A DNA stretch of 64,000 nt from TMP-86 sp044226865 (GCA_044226865.1 JBGAGE010000012.1:62001-126000); one strand, 5' to 3'. Shown: positions 17,095-27,500, numbered from the stretch's first letter. The notes: generated from the letters alone by a model not told the origin. Numbers and translations: made by a program.

Positions 17095-17802
17095 GTGAAG
17101 GCAATTCAGGTTGTATCTTGGATGCTTGCAGTCACGATTTCTCTAAGTCAGGCGCAGGCTTCGCCATCATCGCATTCAGCCTTGCCGCCAGATACGGTGA
17201 GCGATCTGCGATCCGTTCTGAAGACTCTGTGGCCCGCGCTCCATTATGGCGAGACAGTGGGACGCATCTATTTTCAAACCGCCTGCCAGCCCAGCGACGA
17301 CCTCCGCCGGTCGTTTCCTAAGCTGGATGTCCATCGGCCGAGCAAAGGAAAGGCGGGTGTCGAAGCAATTCGAGAAATGTTTAGAACGGAGCGCAATGCC
17401 GCTGTTACGGAGCCGCAACCCGGCGTAGTTAGCATAAAGATTGGAGCGGTTCCTGACGCCATTCTGAAAACTCGGATTCCCCACCTCAGCCTTAATCCCG
17501 AGGAACAGTACAATATTTGGCTCGCAATCGAGGCCATTCAAGACTCACCCGAAGTGCGATCCATGATGCGTCGACTTGCAATAGGCATTCCGGCAACCCC
17601 AATGAACATCCAAATTAGGGAGCCAATTGCAGGACAACCGCATCTTCCTGAGTCGATCGACAACGCTACGTTTGATCAGGCTCTCAACATTGTCGCGAGA
17701 GCTTTTAGGGGCGTTGTCATCTATCGCTTTTGCACCGCGCCGGCTCAATTCGAAATTGACTTCGCCGACGCTCGCGGTATTTACGCAGATACACTGCAGT
17801 GA
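17095..17802 (+). CDS. Exported hypothetical protein, 235 aa
   Basis: GTG 17095 follows AGGAG with a 6-7 base gap; the ATG two bases earlier is out of frame and followed by a stop. A signal peptide (MKAIQVVSWMLAVTISLSQAQA) is clear. The mature protein has no motif I recognise; two Cys residues (near 66 and 217) could form a disulfide. It is followed by a copy of the dispersed repeat at 17826, like the other genes of this stretch. Confidence 0.6.
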   Translation: MKAIQVVSWMLAVTISLSQAQASPSSHSALPPDTVSDLRSVLKTLWPALHYGETVGRIYFQTACQPSDDLRRSFPKLDVHRPSKGKAGVEAIREMFRTERNAAVTEPQPGVVSIKIGAVPDAILKTRIPHLSLNPEEQYNIWLAIEAIQDSPEVRSMMRRLAIGIPATPMNIQIREPIAGQPHLPESIDNATFDQALNIVARAFRGVVIYRFCTAPAQFEIDFADARGIYADTLQ

Positions 17803-17825
17803 GTTGGCAGTTCTGATGCTTGATA

Positions 17826-17963
17826 GCGGACGCCATTATTTGGCGGCTGCGGGTCAGCTTTTTCCTTTCGCGGTCGCTGGCAGAACTCGACGTGTTAAAT
17901 TTGCCCGAATGACGGCTCCCGGGGCGAGAATCGGGCTCTGACCGGCCACTTTGAGACATTCGG
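17826..17963 (+). repeat. Dispersed intergenic repeat, copy A
   Basis: This copy aligns without gaps over 138 bases to copy B at 20629-20766. Shared words at constant spacing include GGGTCAG (17851), TGTTAAATT (17893), GAATGAC, GAGAATCGG and CCGGCCACTTT. It lies just after a hypothetical gene. The region 17803-18092 contains nothing else that I can support. Confidence 0.68.
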
Positions 17964-18092
17964 CAAGGGGAAAGGGCCGCCCGAAAGCAGACATGCCAGT
18001 CTTGCGCTACGATTCTGGGAAGCGAAGCGAGAGGATAATTCGATGGCAGCAGCTATGCCCTACTTCCGTCGGCTAATAAATTGCTAGAGCGC

Positions 18093-18605
18093 ATGACTAA
18101 GCGAGTTATTGCCGTCGTGAGTATTGCGTGCGCTGTGATCGTGCCAATCAGCCTATTCGTTCTATTTGCGCTGCTTGGTCAGCGCCTGAATGCGACGCTT
18201 CGATTTCATGAATTGCTATTGGTAACCGGCATCGAATTTCTTATCTTCAATATTCCCGCTCTCATCTTAGGTTTGCCCGCCGTTCTTTTACTCAGAAAGT
18301 TCGCGTGCCTTCGCTGGTGGTCGCTATGTGCGGTAGTCTTTGCCTCAGGAGCCATATGCGCGGGGTCCAGCATATATTTCTCTCTTTTTGACTCCAGCAA
18401 TGCCGCGGCACATTTCTGGGACAGCGCAACGGTGGTATCGCAATATGGCGTCCCGACTCGTGATGGCTGGCTATTTCTGATCCGCCGAAGCAGTTTCATA
18501 GGGGCTGTCGGCGCGCTTACTGCCATGTGTGGCTGGACTGCGTGGACGGTTCTACTGCGCTTTAGCAGTCGGTTGGAGCAACGTGTCTCGAATCCGGGAA
18601 GATGA
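18093..18605 (+). CDS. Hypothetical four-helix membrane protein
   Basis: This 170-aa protein has about four transmembrane helices: residues 3-28 (VIAVVSIACAVIVPISLFVLFALL), 40-64 (LLLVTGIEFLIFNIPALILGL), 75-98 (SLCAVVFASGAICAGSSIYFSLF) and 133-155 (FIGAVGALTAMCGWTAWTVLL). No family is recognised. The start is uncertain: ATG 18093 is used, TTG 18081 is possible, and neither has a good ribosome site. It is followed by partial repeat copy C. Confidence 0.5.
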   Translation: MTKRVIAVVSIACAVIVPISLFVLFALLGQRLNATLRFHELLLVTGIEFLIFNIPALILGLPAVLLLRKFACLRWWSLCAVVFASGAICAGSSIYFSLFDSSNAAAHFWDSATVVSQYGVPTRDGWLFLIRRSSFIGAVGALTAMCGWTAWTVLLRFSSRLEQRVSNPGR

Positions 18606-18615
18606 TTGCCGTAAA

Positions 18616-18646
18616 GCCGTCGCTGACGAACGGCAGCAACGGGTCA
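18616..18646 (+). repeat. Dispersed intergenic repeat, partial copy C
   Basis: GCCGTCGCTGACGAACGGCA and the following bases through GGGTCA at 18641 match the first 31 bases of copies A and B with the same 25-base spacing to GGGTCA. Similarity fades after that. The intergenic segment ends in GTTAGAC near 18769, a form of the integron core GTTRRRY. Confidence 0.45.
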
Positions 18647-18770
18647 ACACCGAATATCACCCGCGAAATCGCCTAGCTACGGCGAATACCGCCCCGACTC
18701 CCAAAGCTTCTGCTGTGGCGTATAGAAATCCACGCTGCAATGCCGTTCGGCGGTTCGCTGCAACTGCTTG

Positions 18771-19235
18771 TTAGACGGCGCCCGCGACACGCTGTAAATG
18801 CTCCCTCACAGACGGCAACAGAAACAGCAGCGCTGGTTTGCGGTTACCACTACGCAAGATACCCTCGTACGTTAATAGGTCGTTTGTCAAAGGGCTGACG
18901 AAAACTCGAAAGAGCTCATCTAGCTTCGCCGCGCGAGTCGCGTCGTTGAGTGGGCTGTCGAGATCGAGGACCGCAGAAAACTCCGGCGGCTCCCGCCGAA
19001 AGACGTGCCCCAAATCCGTAGCGGGCAGGTCATCCACTGAATACGTGCGATTGTTCATACCTTGTATCCAGGCCTTGACGTTCAGGTAGTACTGCCTACC
19101 CCCGTAACCTGATCGCTGTAGCTCGAGGCCGACGATCGTCTCCGCGCCAACCCGAAACCACATCGCCTTCAGTCGAGCAAAGCCACAGCCCTGTGCGAGA
19201 GCATCAACCGTTTTGCGAAACGCTACTGTGTCCAT
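18771..19235 (-). CDS. DUF4304-like protein
   Basis: This 154-aa protein begins MDTVAFRKTVDALAQGCGFARLKAMWFRVG, followed by ELQRSGYGGRQYYLNVKAWI, the pattern of DUF4304 domains (a short helix, then beta strands with a conserved Tyr-Leu-Asn-Val strand). Function is unknown; such proteins often travel with mobile DNA. The frame is open to 19391 but the domain starts at ATG 19235. It is the only minus-strand gene in the cassette-like stretch. Confidence 0.6.
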   Translation of the reverse strand: MDTVAFRKTVDALAQGCGFARLKAMWFRVGAETIVGLELQRSGYGGRQYYLNVKAWIQGMNNRTYSVDDLPATDLGHVFRREPPEFSAVLDLDSPLNDATRAAKLDELFRVFVSPLTNDLLTYEGILRSGNRKPALLFLLPSVREHLQRVAGAV

Positions 19236-19406
19236 CGGCTTGCGGTAAGTGCCAATTGGTCCCGACTTACGCCCTATTGGACGCCCAGGGTGACGTGAAG
19301 AAATACGCAGAAAATGTCGAATAATGTTACTATGAACGGGTCCTCCGTAAGCAAGCAGGCGCAGTACAGCACCAGCCACGCTTTTGGTCAAATCGTCTGC
19401 CCGAAA

Positions 19407-19437
19407 GCTGTCGTTCCCGTAGGTCTGCTGTGGGTCA
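19407..19437 (+). repeat. Dispersed intergenic repeat, partial copy D
   Basis: GCTGTCGTTCCCGTAGGTCT and the following bases through GGGTCA at 19432 repeat the start of copies A-C, again with 25 bases before GGGTCA. The segment ends near GTTAGAA (19505). No gene is seen between 19236 and 19586. Confidence 0.42.
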
Positions 19438-19586
19438 AATTCGGCCGGCAGCGGTTCCAGACCACCCCAGCGGGAGCTAATACGTCAGAGACGCTCCGGC
19501 ACATTGTTAGAATACCGTCCTTAAAGCGGTCGCCGGGAAAATGGACGCCGCGGTGAATTACGAAGGAGTTGGCCAGGAGGCAAGCC

Positions 19587-20573
19587 TTGCCGAGACCCAG
19601 CCCTAGGAAGCTTATTGCGCTGTTGGTGATCGTCTCTCTCGCGATCGGAATCACTGTTGCGAACTATTTTCGTCAGCCAAAAGCAACGATCGTACCGCTT
19701 ACCGTGCGATCCAACTCTGCGAGGTCAGCGGACTCAGCGTCGAACCCAGTAAATCTATCGACTAATGGGAAGGATTTGAATGACTCGGGCAAGTCCTTCC
19801 GGGCCGCCTTTCGCCAAGCCAGTGATTACCACGAGTTTGTTGGTGGAATAAGGCATTCGGCCGATGCCGGCGACCCAGTCGCAGAATTTTTAGTCGCAAA
19901 GGCATTGAGATATTGCGCGGACAACTTGCGGATGTTTTTGGCTATAGACGGCACTCGAAGAACCTTAGATGAGGTTCAAGTCCGAATGGCGCAAATTCCT
20001 GGCGCCTTTGAGCGGTCGAATGAAGTATACCGTCACTGTCATACGTACCTCGAAAACCCTGCGTTGGCGCCCCTCACTGCCGACTGGAAGCGATGGCTCG
20101 ACTCGGCCGCCACCGCCGGGTACCCGCCAGCTATTACGGAAAAGGCGGATGTCATGCGCGTGGCGGACTTGATGAAGGATGCGGCCGGTGCCGACGCGGG
20201 TGATGTAATTCCGCCTACCGAAGGGCCGGCACGGGAGTTGGCGCTAGCAGCTGTGAAATCAGGCGACCCGGACTCCATCCTTGGAATGGTCAATTGGGTT
20301 GACGGCACGAAGCGAAACGGCGAAGCCAATTTCGATTTGGAAAGCGCCTGGGAACTGCTGGCATGCCGACGCGGCTATGACGATTGTGGCGCTAATTCCG
20401 AACTCGTTCGAAGCGTCTGCATGTTCGACGCACAGTGTCAAAACGATGCGGGAGTCATAGAGTCTTTGCGGCGGCGGTTGGGCAATCGATTTGACGATGT
20501 CGACCGACTGGCCACCGAGATTGGCGTGGCTGTTGATTCGGGAAGTTCAAAGGCAATTGAGGCCTTCCTTTAG
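19587..20573 (+). CDS. Hypothetical protein with N-terminal membrane anchor, 328 aa
   Basis: AGGAGG at 19575-19580 fixes the start at TTG 19587 rather than the in-frame TTG 19569. A single transmembrane helix (about residues 8-27, LIALLVIVSLAIGITVANYF) is followed by a disordered Ser/Asn-rich linker and a helical soluble domain. The helical part resembles Sel1/TPR-type repeats (DAGDPVAEFLVAKALRYCADN; SAATAGYPPAITEKADVM; AVKSGDPDSILGMVNWV). Cysteines cluster near the C-terminus. Probably periplasmic; function unknown. Copy B of the repeat follows. Confidence 0.6.
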   Translation: MPRPSPRKLIALLVIVSLAIGITVANYFRQPKATIVPLTVRSNSARSADSASNPVNLSTNGKDLNDSGKSFRAAFRQASDYHEFVGGIRHSADAGDPVAEFLVAKALRYCADNLRMFLAIDGTRRTLDEVQVRMAQIPGAFERSNEVYRHCHTYLENPALAPLTADWKRWLDSAATAGYPPAITEKADVMRVADLMKDAAGADAGDVIPPTEGPARELALAAVKSGDPDSILGMVNWVDGTKRNGEANFDLESAWELLACRRGYDDCGANSELVRSVCMFDAQCQNDAGVIESLRRRLGNRFDDVDRLATEIGVAVDSGSSKAIEAFL

Positions 20574-20628
20574 AGTCTCCGCTTTACCCGGTATTACGTG
20601 GTGCTTGTTCGAAATGAGGGCGCCGAAA

Positions 20629-20766
20629 GCGGTCGTTCATCAACGGCAGCTCTGGGTCAGGTTTCCCCGTTGGCGGGCATCGGCTAAATTGCCAATGTTA
20701 AATTCCGGGGAATGACCGGTCCGGAGCGGAGAATCGGCCAGCAGCCGGCCACTTTCAGACGTTGGA
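20629..20766 (+). repeat. Dispersed intergenic repeat, copy B
   Basis: The full-length partner of copy A. Landmarks are GGGTCAGG (20654), TGTTAAATT (20696), GAATGAC, GAGAATCGG, CCGGCCACTTT and a terminal GTTGGAC (20761-20767), which fits the integron core GTTRRRY. It separates the preceding hypothetical gene from anmK. Confidence 0.68.
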
Positions 20767-20853
20767 CATCGGAATTGGCTCGCCTGTAAGCTGCCATCGG
20801 AAAATCCATTTACATAAAGAGCACAGCGGACCTCGGTGCGGCGAGAATAGGCA

Positions 20854-21969
20854 ATGGACGACGTTGGCTTGTTACGAGCTATAGGGCTCATGAGCGGTAC
20901 ATCGATGGACGGCATCGATGCGGCGATCATTGAGACAGACGGAGATCTAAACCTTAGAACCGGCGCGTACTCAAACACTCCATATCCGCGCGATCTTCGC
21001 CGCGCCCTCCTACGCTTGACGGCGGAAGTCGTCGAAACCTCGGCATTCGAACGGGAAGTAACAGATTTGCATTGCCAAGCGGTTCTTACGCTGTGTGGAA
21101 ATGCCGGAGTCGACTTGTCTGACATCGACGTGATCGGCTTCCATGGGCAGACGATTGCGCACCAACCGGAATATGCACGAACTCGGCAGCTCGGGGATGG
21201 TCAGCGTATGGCGGACGCTCTCGGAACGCTGGTTGTGAATCGGTTTCGGCAGAATGACTTGGAACACGGTGGCCAGGGCGCCCCGATGATTCCGGCATTT
21301 CACCGAGCACTGGTCCTATCGTCCAAGTTGCCCCAGCCGGTTGGAATATTGAATATCGGAGGTGTGTCGAATGTAACGCTGGTCGATCAAGAGTTGCTCT
21401 ACGCGTGCGATTGCGGGCCCGGAAATGCTTTAATCGATGATTGGGTGGATGCGCGCTGCGGCATCCCATACGACGATGGCGGAGAGCTTGCGGCTAAAGG
21501 CCGTATCGATCAAACAGCTCTGACTTCACTGCTTGATGCCGAATATTTCCGGCGTCAGGGGCCAAAGTCATTGGATCGCAATGCGTTCTCAACAAAGGTC
21601 GTAGAGGCGTTATCCCCACAGGATGGAGCTGCCACGCTTGCCGCATTCACGGCCGCCGCAATCGCCGCCGAGTCACGCAAATTGCCCGTTTCGCCCAATG
21701 AATGGATCGTGGTTGGCGGGGGAAGGCTTAATCGTTACCTACTCGCCCAACTCAGAACTCGGCTCGGTGCACCTGTACGGGTTGCTGAAGAACTCGGATG
21801 GGCGGGAAGCGCTGTAGAAGCTCAGGGCTTCGGATACTTGGCCGTTCGCTCGCTCAAAAATCTCCCGTTGAGCTGGCCCAGTACAACAGGAGTTCACGCG
21901 CCAGTGACCGGGGGCGTAGTTTGGGGGCCGGCGAAAGAAACGAGACCATTGGCGCGTTCGCTGATTTGA
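20854..21969 (+). CDS. anmK: Anhydro-N-acetylmuramic acid kinase
   Basis: This 371-aa protein has the AnmK phosphate-binding motif IGLMSGTSMDGID at residues 10-22, GFHGQTIAHQPE near 96, and FNIGGVSNVT-like LNIGGVSNVTL and CGPGNALIDDWV further on. It phosphorylates and opens 1,6-anhydroMurNAc during peptidoglycan recycling in the cytoplasm. Length is standard. Here it sits at the end of the cassette-like stretch inside the island, away from other recycling genes, so it is an extra or relocated copy (inference). Confidence 0.92.
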   Translation: MDDVGLLRAIGLMSGTSMDGIDAAIIETDGDLNLRTGAYSNTPYPRDLRRALLRLTAEVVETSAFEREVTDLHCQAVLTLCGNAGVDLSDIDVIGFHGQTIAHQPEYARTRQLGDGQRMADALGTLVVNRFRQNDLEHGGQGAPMIPAFHRALVLSSKLPQPVGILNIGGVSNVTLVDQELLYACDCGPGNALIDDWVDARCGIPYDDGGELAAKGRIDQTALTSLLDAEYFRRQGPKSLDRNAFSTKVVEALSPQDGAATLAAFTAAAIAAESRKLPVSPNEWIVVGGGRLNRYLLAQLRTRLGAPVRVAEELGWAGSAVEAQGFGYLAVRSLKNLPLSWPSTTGVHAPVTGGVVWGPAKETRPLARSLI

Positions 21970-22088
21970 ATGGAGTTGACCCGCTTTCGTGGACGGTTAG
22001 TTATCTAAGCTCTCACTGCGGGAATAGGACTCCGCGGTTAACGTGCTCGTTTCCTGTGCCATACTGAGGCAATAGCTTCGGGGTGGAT

Positions 22089-23027
22089 ATGTCGATGGTG
22101 TCTTGGCTAGGTCCTGGCAAAGGCATTGGAGTGCTCGGCGGCAAGGTGGCCGTCGTCACGGGCGCGGCCAACGGGATCGGCCGAGCCTTGGCCACGGCCC
22201 TGTGGGCGAAAGGCTGTCATGTAGCCGCGGTCGACCTCGACTGTGACGGCCTGGGAAACCTTCAGAAAGAACTAGCGGACAAAGGCCGAGGCCAACGGTT
22301 GACGACGCACTGCGCAGATGTCGCCGACCGTGAACGCATGAAGCGTCTTGCTCCGGAGGTAGTGGAGGCGCATGGCGCCGTCCACTTGCTTATCAACAAC
22401 GCGGGCATCGGCCACGAAGCCGCATTTCCGCAGACGAGCCTCAAGGACTGGGACCACATCGTCGGCGTGAACCTCTGGGGCGTGATACACGGCTGCCACT
22501 TCTTCATGCCGTACCTTGCCAAGGCCGAGCGCGCGCACATCGTGAACCTTTCGAGCCTGTTTGGTATCGTCGGCATGCCGGGCCAGACGGCGTACAGCGC
22601 CACAAAGTTCGCAGTGCGCGGTTTCTCCGAAGCGCTGTTTGAGGAGCTACGCGCGACGTCTATCGGACTGACGGTCGTTCACCCGGGCGCGGTCGCGACC
22701 AACATAATAGAAGCCACGAAAGGTGACGACCACGATCTCCTCCAACGCATCTCGCGCTGGTACGAGCGCAATGCAATGCGACCGGAAAAAGCGGCCGCCC
22801 TCATCGTCCACGCGGTGGAAAAGGGAACGCCGCGACTGCTCGTCGCTGCGGAATCCTATTTCGGCGATTTCCTCCGGCGCCTGATGCCGGCAGCAGGCAA
22901 CAAGATGTTCGTCGACGCGGCGATCCGCTTGCTGTCCGTGGAGGACTTGCGGGCGAAGCGCAGCAAGCAGTGGCGAGAGACGATGGTGGAGGGCGGGCCG
23001 GGCGACTCGCACCAGCGCGACATTTGA
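22089..23027 (+). CDS. Short-chain dehydrogenase/reductase of the lipid-type operon
   Basis: About 312 aa. Classical SDR: VVTGAANGIGRALA (TGxxxGxG cofactor site), LLINNAGIGHEAAF (NNAG), a catalytic Ser in IVNLSSLFGIVG and YSATK (YxxxK). It probably oxidises or reduces a hydroxyl/keto group with NAD(P)H. The start is uncertain among GTG 22083, ATG 22089 and ATG 22095; a GGGGTGG tract precedes them. Its TGA overlaps the next ATG (TGATG), so it is coupled to the monooxygenase. The context is similar to the sadH-mymA pairing in mycobacterial lipid operons. Confidence 0.85.
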   Translation: MSMVSWLGPGKGIGVLGGKVAVVTGAANGIGRALATALWAKGCHVAAVDLDCDGLGNLQKELADKGRGQRLTTHCADVADRERMKRLAPEVVEAHGAVHLLINNAGIGHEAAFPQTSLKDWDHIVGVNLWGVIHGCHFFMPYLAKAERAHIVNLSSLFGIVGMPGQTAYSATKFAVRGFSEALFEELRATSIGLTVVHPGAVATNIIEATKGDDHDLLQRISRWYERNAMRPEKAAALIVHAVEKGTPRLLVAAESYFGDFLRRLMPAAGNKMFVDAAIRLLSVEDLRAKRSKQWRETMVEGGPGDSHQRDI

Positions 23028-24565
23028 TGATGAAGCCTGATACGGAAGTCCTCATCGTTGGCGCCGGCGTCAGTGGTATTGGGGTAGGAATCGAATTGTG
23101 TCGACGCAGGCACACGTCATTTACGCTGCTCGAAAGGGCGGGTGAGTTGGGTGGCACCTGGCGCGACAACATTTATCCGGGCATCGCCGTCGATCTTCCG
23201 TCGGTCGCGTATTGCTACCCGTTCGAAACCGACTACCCCTGGTCGAGGGTGTTTGCTTCCGGTGCGGAGGTTCAGGGCTACATCCGGCACTGCGCGGAGA
23301 AATACCGCGTCACCGGGAATATTCGGTTCAACTCGAAGGTAGTTCGATCCCGGTTTGATCCAGATCGAGCCTTGTGGATGACCCAGCTCGAAGACGGATG
23401 CGTCGTCACCTCGCGCTTCGTGATCGCGGCGACCGGGCTGTTCAGCACGCCAAAACTGACGGTGATACCGGGACTCGAAACATTTCGCGGAGAGGCGATG
23501 CACACGGCCAGGTGGGACCATAACCACGACCTGACCTCGAAACGCGTTGCCGTGATTGGTACCGGTGCCTCGGCGGTCCAGGTGGTGCCGGAGATCGCAC
23601 CGCTGGTCGATCGGCTGTCGGTGTTCCAGCGAACGCCAATCTGGATTGGACCACGCTTCGATCGGCCGACCACACCAAGAACGCGCCTGTCGCTACGCCG
23701 GTTTTCGGCGATTCGAACGCTTTCGCGCTGGGGGTTCGAGGCTAGCCTTGAGCTTGTCACCTTCTCGCTCGTCAACTTTCGACGGCTGCCGTTCCTGGTT
23801 CGCTCGGTTGAGAAGCCCGTTCGTGCGTGGATGCGCAGGCAGGTCCGCGACCCGAAAACCGCGGACAGGCTGGTTCCTGACTACGGTCTCGGCTGCAAGC
23901 GGCCGACAATTTCGAACACGTATCTGCAGGCGTTTAATCGCAACAACGTACGACTGGTCACGAAGCCGATCGATCGCATTTGTGCCGCAGGAATCGTCAC
24001 CACAGACGGTGTGGTGCACGAAGTGGACACGATTATTCTTGCCACCGGCTTCCTGACGACCGAGCAGGGAACCGGACCGACGTTCGAAGTGATCGGCCGC
24101 GACGGCATTGAGCTGGGACAGTTCTGGGAGAGCCATCGCCTTCAGGCCTACGCGGGAGTCTCGGTGCCCGGATTCCCGAACTTCTTCCTAATCACCGGCC
24201 CGTATTCAGGTGGATTCAATTGGTTCACCACTCTGGCCGGCAATCTCTCGCACATCATGCGATGCCTCGACGAGGCTCGCGCACGCGGTGCCACCCGAAT
24301 CGAAGTGACTCGAGATGCGCACGAACGCTACATGCGCCACACGTGGCAACGCGCCGACGGCACGGTATTCAAGTCGGCGACGTGCGCGTCGGCCAGGAGT
24401 TACTACCTGGACCGGCATGGCGACGCATCGCTGCCGTTGCCCCACACCCCGTGGTGGCGCGTGGTGCGCGGCCGCTGGCACGGGACGCGCGGCTACAGCT
24501 TTGGAATGCCTGAGAACCAGAAGGATGGCGTTCGCGCAACGAGCGAAGTGGGTGGGGTTACATGA
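23027..24565 (+). CDS. Flavin-containing Baeyer-Villiger-type monooxygenase
   Basis: This 512-aa protein has an N-terminal FAD Rossmann motif VLIVGAGVSGIGVGIEL, then GGTWRDNIYPGIAVD, the BVMO fingerprint FRGEAMHTARWDHN (FxGxxxHxxxW-D/P, about residue 154), a second Rossmann VAVIGTGASAVQVVPEI (NADPH) and ATGF near residue 345. It would insert one oxygen into a ketone or oxidise a heteroatom using NADPH and O2. It overlaps both neighbours (TGATG upstream, ATGA downstream). The closest architectural analogue I know is mycobacterial MymA. Confidence 0.88.
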   Translation: MMKPDTEVLIVGAGVSGIGVGIELCRRRHTSFTLLERAGELGGTWRDNIYPGIAVDLPSVAYCYPFETDYPWSRVFASGAEVQGYIRHCAEKYRVTGNIRFNSKVVRSRFDPDRALWMTQLEDGCVVTSRFVIAATGLFSTPKLTVIPGLETFRGEAMHTARWDHNHDLTSKRVAVIGTGASAVQVVPEIAPLVDRLSVFQRTPIWIGPRFDRPTTPRTRLSLRRFSAIRTLSRWGFEASLELVTFSLVNFRRLPFLVRSVEKPVRAWMRRQVRDPKTADRLVPDYGLGCKRPTISNTYLQAFNRNNVRLVTKPIDRICAAGIVTTDGVVHEVDTIILATGFLTTEQGTGPTFEVIGRDGIELGQFWESHRLQAYAGVSVPGFPNFFLITGPYSGGFNWFTTLAGNLSHIMRCLDEARARGATRIEVTRDAHERYMRHTWQRADGTVFKSATCASARSYYLDRHGDASLPLPHTPWWRVVRGRWHGTRGYSFGMPENQKDGVRATSEVGGVT

Positions 24566-27500
24566 GGCGCTCCATTCTTGCGCCGTTCTGCGAGTGGGTG
24601 GATCGCAATCCAGATCAATTGTTGCACGCGTTCCTCGACGTGGACGGGCGCGTCACTGAGGCGTACACGTACGCGCAGTTCCTCCAGCGAACTGCGGACA
24701 TCGCCGTACACATACGGCACGCCTCTCCAATGGCACAAGGAGAGCGCGTGTTGCTGGTGTATCCGCCGGGCGTGGAGATGATCTGTGCGTTCCTCGCCTG
24801 CGTGCGGCTTGGTCTCATTCCCGTGCCCGTGTATCCGCCGACGAGCCACGGATTCCAGGCGGCCCTGGCGAAGACGGAATTCATTGCGCGCGATTGCCAG
24901 GCGTCGGCGGTATTGACCGATCGCGCATACTACTGGTCGATGAAGCTGAACGAGACGCGCAATCGTCTGGCGACGCTTTCGTTCAAGCGGGCCTGCGTAT
25001 CCAAACTTCCTTGGATCGTGAGCACCGAGGCAAGCAAGGGAGCCTCTTTCGACGTCGATATCGGACACTCGGACATTCTTTTCCTCCAATACACCTCGGG
25101 ATCCACTAGCGAGCCCAAGGGTGTGATGGTGACACACGAAAATATATTGGCTAACTGCGACGCCGTCGTGGATCACCGCCCTGTCGGTGTGTCGTGGCTG
25201 CCGCAATACCACGACATGGGCCTCATCGGGTACTACCTGTTCTTCCAGCTCAAGGGTGGGACAACGTACGGGTTTTCGCCGCTAGACTTTATTCAGCGCC
25301 CAGCCCTGTGGCTGGAGACAATCACGAAGTATCGCGGCTCCGCGTCGTCAGCGCCCAACTTTGCCTATGAGTACTGTCTACGGCCCGATAAGCTCTCGGC
25401 TGAAACACTCGCGAAGCTGGACCTCTCGTCGCTGCGCTTCCTGATGACGGCCGCAGAGCCAGTCCGGGCCCATGTCTTCCGCGACTTCCTCAGGAAATTC
25501 GAGCCGTACGGTCTCGACCCGAAGGCGTTTTTTTCAGCGTACGGCTTGGCCGAGTTCACGCTTGCGGTGTCGAACTATGGAAGGACCATCAAGTCCTTTG
25601 ACCGCTCGGAACTGGGCCGACGCAAGGTGCGCCCGCTCAACGGTAATGCGGCGACGGCCCGTGCCACGGCGTTGGTGAGCTGCGGCAGGCCGCTCGGCGC
25701 AACCGAAGTCAAGATCGTTGACATTACGCATACGCCGCGCGTCGCACGCGATGGTGAAGTCGGCGAAATCTGGATGCGCGGCCCCAGCAAATGCCGCGGA
25801 TATTGGAAGCGAGCGGAGTTGAGCAACTCGGTCTTCGAAGCGCGGCTACCTGGCGAGCCCGAGGACGCGCCGACATGGCTCCGAAGTGGTGACATAGGTT
25901 TTGTGCACTGCGATGAGTTGTATATCTGCGGACGTGCGAAGGACATGTTCATCGTCCGTGGGATGAATTACTACCCGCAGGACATCGAGGCGTTGGTCGA
26001 GTCGGATGCGCGCGTCAGGAGGGGCTGCGTTGCCGCATTCGCGCTCGAACAGGACGACCAGGAGACGCTGGTGGTCGTGGCGGAGCTGAAGGACGGCCGT
26101 CGCGTGCCTGATGTTCGCGAGCTCAACCGGCGGCTGCAACAGGGACTCGGTGTGACAGCGGCGTCGTTCGTCTTCATCAAGGCTCGCACGATTCCCAAGA
26201 CCAGTTCAGGCAAGATCGTGCGCTACCAGGTGCGAGATCGCTGGCTCGCGGGTGCGCTGGACGTGCTCGCACACTTGGCGACGTACGACGCCGACCAGGA
26301 AAACAGCGACGACTCTCTGGCGTGGCTGCGCCGCTTCGGCATCACCGGCGACGAAACATGGACGCTGAGGGACGCTGGCTTCGATTCGCTCAAGCTCGTG
26401 GAGTTCGCTCACGAGCTCAAGCAGCGGCTGGAGGATCGGGGCCACGTCGATCTTTCAAAGGAGGTGGACCTGCGTGTTCTCCAGAAAATTGCGATCTGCG
26501 AGTTGTTCGGCCTGCTGGAGCAGCTCGAGACGGCTACGCCGCACGCCAGGCTCAAGTTCAAGCGCGCATTGAGCGAGCTGGGGAGGGAGCATCGTGCGCG
26601 GGAGGCCGAGCTGATGAGGCAGGACACGCGGCTTTCGATCGATGTCGCGGGGCTGCCACAGCCGTCGATGGCATTGGGAAGCGGCGGGAGCATACTGCTC
26701 ACGGGTGGGACGGGTTTCTTCGGTCCGTTCCTGCTCACGAGCCTTCTGGGCCAATGCGACGATGATATCCACGTACTGGTCCGAGCGAATCCGGGCGATG
26801 CGATGCGACGGATTCGCGAGGGCCTGATGTCTGCCGCCGCCGACGGCGCCTCCTGTCCCGAGGGCTGGGAGCATCGTGTGCGCCCGGTCTGCGGCGACTT
26901 GGCATCGCCGAGCCTCGGACTCAGTCCAAGCGATTGGCGCGCACTCGCCGACAACGTCCACACCATCTATCACAACGGCGCGGTGGTGAACTACCTGATG
27001 GACTACCATGCGTTGCGCGGTGCGAACGTCGGGGGCACCAACGAGGTCATTCGGATGGCGCTGAGCCACCGGTCCAAGGTGCTCAATCACATCTCGTCGA
27101 CGTTCGTATTCGGATGGTCCGTGCAAAAGACGATCCGCGAACGCGACACGAATGCGGCCATGGAGCGCCTCGACTTCGGCTACAGCCAGAGCAAGTGGGT
27201 GGCCGAGCATGTTGTACGTGACGCGATGCTGCGCGGTCTGCAGGCGCGTATCTTTCGTCCCGCGCTTCTAACGCCATCGGTCAGCGGCGGTGGGTACAAC
27301 TTCGACATCGCGATCCGGCTGCTCGCATTCATGATCGAGCATGGGATCGTCACCACGGCGCAGAACCAGGTCAGTTTCACGCCTGCAGATCTCGCGGCCG
27401 CCAACATCGTTGCCATCTCGCGCGCTGCCGACAGCGTAGGCGCCACGTATCATGTCACCCGCGACGAGTACGCGAGCCTGTCCGATATCACCGCCATCAT

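Noticed and set aside
17826..18050. A small gene in the 17.8-18.05 kb gap
   Set aside because: Frames here are broken and coincide with dispersed repeat copy A.
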